NCBI GenBank assembly: GCA_028280565.1
Contig: JANQLQ010000006.1
Location: 1 to 64,000, forward strand
Source: Fulvivirga sp.
GTDB lineage: Bacteria; Bacteroidota; Bacteroidia; Cytophagales; Cyclobacteriaceae
Direction of reading: 5' to 3'
DNA: 64,000 nt
Shown here one piece after another: positions 60,509-64,000 of this stretch. Each line of letters starts with the position of its first letter. Positions within the stretch are counted from its first letter, which is position 1. Position numbers and translations under genes: made by a program. Below the pieces are notes generated by a model. It searched no databases. It was not told where the DNA came from and was given only the letters and a program-made list of their open reading frames with translations.

Positions 60509-62763
60509 CAACCCGGTTTTTATTCCTTTTCGTATTTGTGATCCATCATACGCTACAAGGTCAATCATTGACCTCATACGTCAATCCGTTCATTGGAACT
60601 TCTAATTATGGCGCCACGCACCCGGGGTCAAATTACCCGCATGCTATGGCTTCGGTTACTCCTTTTAATGTTGCTCATCGAAAAGGGGCAGAAAACAAGT
60701 TCGAGAAAGACAGCGAATGGCATTCCAGGCCTTATGTCTACGAGAACAAATACCTTACAGGATTCAGCCACCTGAACTTAAGCGGCGTAGGATGCCCGGA
60801 GGCAGGAGTAATTCTCCTGATGCCAACGACCGGTCCGTTGGAGTTCGATGCCGCAGAATACGGCAGTACTTATTCCCAGGAAAAAGCTTCTCCTGGGTAC
60901 TATAGCAGCCGACTGGATAAATACCAGGTCTTAACAGAAATGACAAGTACGAAAAGGTCGGGCATTAGTCGCTATACTTTCCCGGCGGGCAGGTCTAATA
61001 TCTTACTCAACTTAGGGCTAGGACTCACCAATGAAACCGGGGCCAGTGTAAGGATCATTTCGCCTACGGAAGTGGAGGGGTCGAAAACCATAGGTACGTT
61101 CTGCTATAACCCGGAAGATGTGCGCCCGGTATACTTTGTCGCCCAATTGAGCAAACCGGCAAAATCTTTCGGGACCTACAAGAAAATGCCCAAGTATAAA
61201 GCGGTAGAAGCCGATTGGGTAAAATACGACGATGCCTACAAACCGTATGAGAACTACCGGCATGAAATGGCTGGCGAAGACATCGGTGCCTATTTTTCCT
61301 TTGATACCCAAGAAAATGACGTAATAGAAGTGAAAGTGGGAATTTCCTTTGTAAGCATAGCAAATGCACGCGAGAATTTGCGCCGGGAACAACCATCGTT
61401 CGAATTTGAAGACATTCGCAAAAAGAACGAAGCGAAGTGGGACGAACTATTAGGTAGAATACAAGTAGAAACAAAAGATGAAACCGCCAAAACACTCTTT
61501 TACACGGCCTTATACCATACCCTCCTTCATCCCAACCTGGTCAACGATGTGAACGGTGACTACCCGGTGATGGGAGGTGGTCCTGAAATCAAAAATTCAG
61601 ATAGAGACCGTTACACTGTATTTTCTTTATGGGATACTTATCGTAACGTTCATCCTCTCTTGAGCCTGGTCTACCCAGAACTTCAATCTCAAATGGTCAA
61701 TACCATGGTAGACATGTACAAGGAGAACCATTGGCTGCCTAAATGGGAATTATTCGGGATGGAAACCAACGTCATGGTAGGAGACCCGGCATCGCCTGTC
61801 ATTACAGATACCTACCTGAGAGGCATACGGGATTTCGATGTAGAGGCTGCTTATGAGGCTATGAAAAAAGCTTCGGATACCCCGGGCGAGGAAAATCTTT
61901 TGCGGCCGGGAATTGACACATATAATACACTAGGATATGTGGCGGAAGACACTTTGGATACCTGGGGCGGAAGCGTATCGTCCTCCTTAGAATACTATAT
62001 TGCCGACTGGAACTTGGCACAGTTGGCCAAGGCGTTGGGCAACTCCACTGATCACAAAAAGTACCTGCAAAAATCCTTAGGCTACCGGCACTTATTTGAT
62101 AAGTCAACCGGCATGTTGAGGCCACGCTTTCAAGATGGTTCGTGGCTTACTCCCTTTAACCCGGAGGCCGGTAAAAACTTCGAGGCTGTAATAGGATATG
62201 TAGAGGGGAATGCTTGGCAGTATCGATTTTATGTTCCACATGACATAAATGGGCTTATCAAATTACTGGGAGGACGAAAAAAGTTCGGGTCACAATTACA
62301 ACTACTCTTTGATAGTGATAATTATGATATGGCAAACGAGCCGGACATAACCTACCCTTACCTGTTCAACTACTTACCCGGGCAAGAATACAAAAGCCAA
62401 CAAAAGGTAAGAGAGCTTATAAACCAATATTATTCGAACACCCCCGGGGGGATACCGGGCAACGATGACACGGGAACCCTCTCCACCTGGTTGCTTTTTA
62501 GTATGTTAGGGATATATCCTATTTGTCCCGGTGATATGAACTACGCTATAGTGTCCCCCTATTTTGATCAAGTGGTCATTACCCTGGATGAGCGTTATTA
62601 CACCGGGAAGTCGTTGATCATAAAAACCAACAAAAGCGCCCAGGATGCCAACTACATCCATGCCATACGCAAAGATGGAAAGGAGCTAAATTCATTTTTT
62701 ATCCATCATAAAGACTTGGTAAGCGGGGGAACACTGGAATTTGACTTGGAGACAACGCATTAA
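60505..62763 (+). CDS. GH92 exo-alpha-mannosidase, secreted (third subtype)
   Basis: The signal peptide ends at LQGQ; there is no lipobox, unlike the other three. Motifs are SYVNPFIGTSNYGATHPGSN, ENKYLTGFSHLNLSGVGCPE, YFSFDTQENDVIEVKVGIS, FSLWDTYRNVHPLLSLVYP, EGNAWQYRFYVPHD and GNDDTGTLSTWLLFSMLGIYP near 652. GNDDTG replaces GNEDCG or GDEDNG of the others and HPGSNYPHAM replaces YPGATVPYGM. This suggests another linkage specificity or a phosphate-bearing glycan. It starts four bases inside the regulator's end. Confidence 0.95.
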   Translation: MTTRFLFLFVFVIHHTLQGQSLTSYVNPFIGTSNYGATHPGSNYPHAMASVTPFNVAHRKGAENKFEKDSEWHSRPYVYENKYLTGFSHLNLSGVGCPEAGVILLMPTTGPLEFDAAEYGSTYSQEKASPGYYSSRLDKYQVLTEMTSTKRSGISRYTFPAGRSNILLNLGLGLTNETGASVRIISPTEVEGSKTIGTFCYNPEDVRPVYFVAQLSKPAKSFGTYKKMPKYKAVEADWVKYDDAYKPYENYRHEMAGEDIGAYFSFDTQENDVIEVKVGISFVSIANARENLRREQPSFEFEDIRKKNEAKWDELLGRIQVETKDETAKTLFYTALYHTLLHPNLVNDVNGDYPVMGGGPEIKNSDRDRYTVFSLWDTYRNVHPLLSLVYPELQSQMVNTMVDMYKENHWLPKWELFGMETNVMVGDPASPVITDTYLRGIRDFDVEAAYEAMKKASDTPGEENLLRPGIDTYNTLGYVAEDTLDTWGGSVSSSLEYYIADWNLAQLAKALGNSTDHKKYLQKSLGYRHLFDKSTGMLRPRFQDGSWLTPFNPEAGKNFEAVIGYVEGNAWQYRFYVPHDINGLIKLLGGRKKFGSQLQLLFDSDNYDMANEPDITYPYLFNYLPGQEYKSQQKVRELINQYYSNTPGGIPGNDDTGTLSTWLLFSMLGIYPICPGDMNYAIVSPYFDQVVITLDERYYTGKSLIIKTNKSAQDANYIHAIRKDGKELNSFFIHHKDLVSGGTLEFDLETTH

Positions 62764-62867
62764 ATGAAAATCCTGGTGATATTCATTGCTATAGGTCCTG
62801 TGAGAGGCTAATCGCCGTGTATTTGACCAAATCATGACTCGATAGATCCATAAATACAGCCTAATAT

Positions 62868-64000
62868 ATGATCAATAAAAAACCTTACATAGAAATACCC
62901 GGAAGTGATAAGGCCTGCTGGGAAGGCTGGAGTCACATCGGTGATGAGTTAAAGCGGCATATTCAGTCCATTTCCAAAAAGAAGGTGGTGATTGCCATAG
63001 AGTCTAATCTCGGGACGTATTTAGACTCCAATTTACAAGCTTTAAAAGACTGCATAGTCCCCAATGTAACCTGCCGGGCCAAAGACATATACAAAGATCC
63101 CAACATGATCATGCAATTGGCCAACAATAATGCTGGAAATGATCATTATGCCTCTACATCTACCCACAACATTGAAGATTATTTCGATAAGCAAAAGTTA
63201 GACGGCCTGCGAAACAACATTGATTTCATAGACGAGGGAGTAGTATTGATCCATGGTGTGGGTTCTTCTAAAATATGGGATCCTGATATCCTGATCTATT
63301 CCGATATCTCAAGATGGGAGCAGGTGCAACGGTTTCGCCGGGGCGAAGTATCCAATATCGGGATCAATAATGCCGGTGTCTCCTACCAAGATCAACAACT
63401 TTGGAGTTACTTTATCGATTGGCGTATATGTGATAAGATCAAAAGGAAAGCCATTATACACTGTGACTATTTCCTGGAAACCAATAATTGGAAAAAACCT
63501 AAGCTTGCTACTGGTGAGATCATCCGGAAAGGGTACGAGATGACCTATGCGCAGCCTTTTTTTAATGCGCCGTTCTTCGATCCCGAGTTATGGGAAGACA
63601 TTGTACATTACGAGGGAGAGAACAATGATTTCAACTGGGTCTTTAACTGTAGCATGGATGAGAACAATATCTTGTTGAAGCTGGGTGATCACCTGTTTGA
63701 GTCGCCCGCCATCAACTTAATATATTTCAATCCTACCCAACTGATGGGAGATGCTGTTTATAAAAAATACGGCCATGAGCTGCCTATACGTTATAATTTC
63801 ATCGATACCCTGGATGAAAAAGACATTAACGTTTATTTACAGCCCAGTGAACAATTCTTCAAAGAAAATTATGGCATTTTCCACAAGCAACATGAGATAT
63901 ACTATATCATGAATGCCGAAAAAAATGCCTCTATAGGTATCGGGCTACAAGAAGGGGTCTCAAAAGAGTACTTCGAAGAAACAGCGCTGGCGGCGAGGAC
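62868..64000 (+). CDS. Mannose-6-phosphate-isomerase-like protein, partial (cut by window edge)
   Basis: The frame is open for 377 codons from ATG 62868 to the window end. The first part (about 1-270) includes VVIAIESNLGTYLDSNL, GVVLIHGVGSSKIWDPDILIY and EVSNIGINNAGVSY; I assign no function. From about 300 (ESPAINLIYFNPTQLMGDAVY, DINVYLQPSEQFFKENYG, HKQHEIYYIMNAEKNASIGIGL) it resembles class I phosphomannose isomerase of large Bacteroidota type. The usual Gln-x-His metal pair of the VQVHP motif is not conserved (YLQPSE), so activity is uncertain. If active it would convert mannose-6-phosphate to fructose-6-phosphate. It lies 104 bp after GH92. Confidence 0.75.
   Translation, partial: MINKKPYIEIPGSDKACWEGWSHIGDELKRHIQSISKKKVVIAIESNLGTYLDSNLQALKDCIVPNVTCRAKDIYKDPNMIMQLANNNAGNDHYASTSTHNIEDYFDKQKLDGLRNNIDFIDEGVVLIHGVGSSKIWDPDILIYSDISRWEQVQRFRRGEVSNIGINNAGVSYQDQQLWSYFIDWRICDKIKRKAIIHCDYFLETNNWKKPKLATGEIIRKGYEMTYAQPFFNAPFFDPELWEDIVHYEGENNDFNWVFNCSMDENNILLKLGDHLFESPAINLIYFNPTQLMGDAVYKKYGHELPIRYNFIDTLDEKDINVYLQPSEQFFKENYGIFHKQHEIYYIMNAEKNASIGIGLQEGVSKEYFEETALAAR

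Overview
The window looks like chromosomal DNA of a Bacteroidota member, most likely of the order Cytophagales. This rests on a SusC/SusD pair, SPII lipoproteins with lipoboxes, a type IX secretion (T9SS) C-terminal sorting domain, a DnaQ-DnaE polymerase fusion and many GH92 genes. It has two parts: an ordinary mixed chromosomal region (1-26.4 kb) and a glycan-utilisation region (26.8-64 kb, running off the right edge).

Left part: a secreted TPR-like protein, Tex, a membrane-anchored TlpA/ResA-like thioredoxin, a sirtuin without zinc cysteines, an octaheme cytochrome c with HEAT/TPR tail, a secreted lipocalin-like protein, a barrel protein with a strict 33-residue repeat, a secreted YdjC/ChbG-like deacetylase, a lipoprotein GH3 glucosidase, small STAS-like and VOC proteins, two tandem LuxR-type paralogs (one without its HTH), the DnaE fusion, a Crp/Fnr regulator and a SnoaL-like lipoprotein. 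The gaps between them are full of degenerate dispersed repeats, including a MITE-like element with terminal inverted repeats.

Right part: an apparently complete pathway for high-mannose N-glycans. One minus-strand run of eleven genes, with 4-nt ATGA overlaps at three junctions, goes from glycosylasparaginase (47.0 kb) through a cytoplasmic GH2 beta-mannosidase, an SSS symporter, two GH92, a PNGase F-type amidase, a PA14-containing GH3, a GH85 ENGase, a third GH92 and CutC to a lipoprotein GH47 (26.9 kb). To the right lie three FG-GAP proteins (two with an ASPIC/UnbV domain, one with a T9SS tail, one with a c-type heme motif), the SusD/SusC pair, and a divergent DeoR-family regulator coupled to a fourth GH92 and a mannose-6-phosphate-isomerase-like gene cut by the window edge.

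Proposed working: PNGase F and GH85 free the glycans, SusCD imports them, GH47 and GH92 enzymes remove alpha-mannose, the SSS protein moves small sugars inwards, GH2 splits Man-beta-GlcNAc, glycosylasparaginase handles the GlcNAc-Asn stub left by GH85, and the PMI-like enzyme may feed mannose-6-phosphate into glycolysis. Helically spaced TGCA-A repeats occur in both main promoter regions and may be the DeoR operators. Domain calls come from reading protein sequences by eye; no database search was run.
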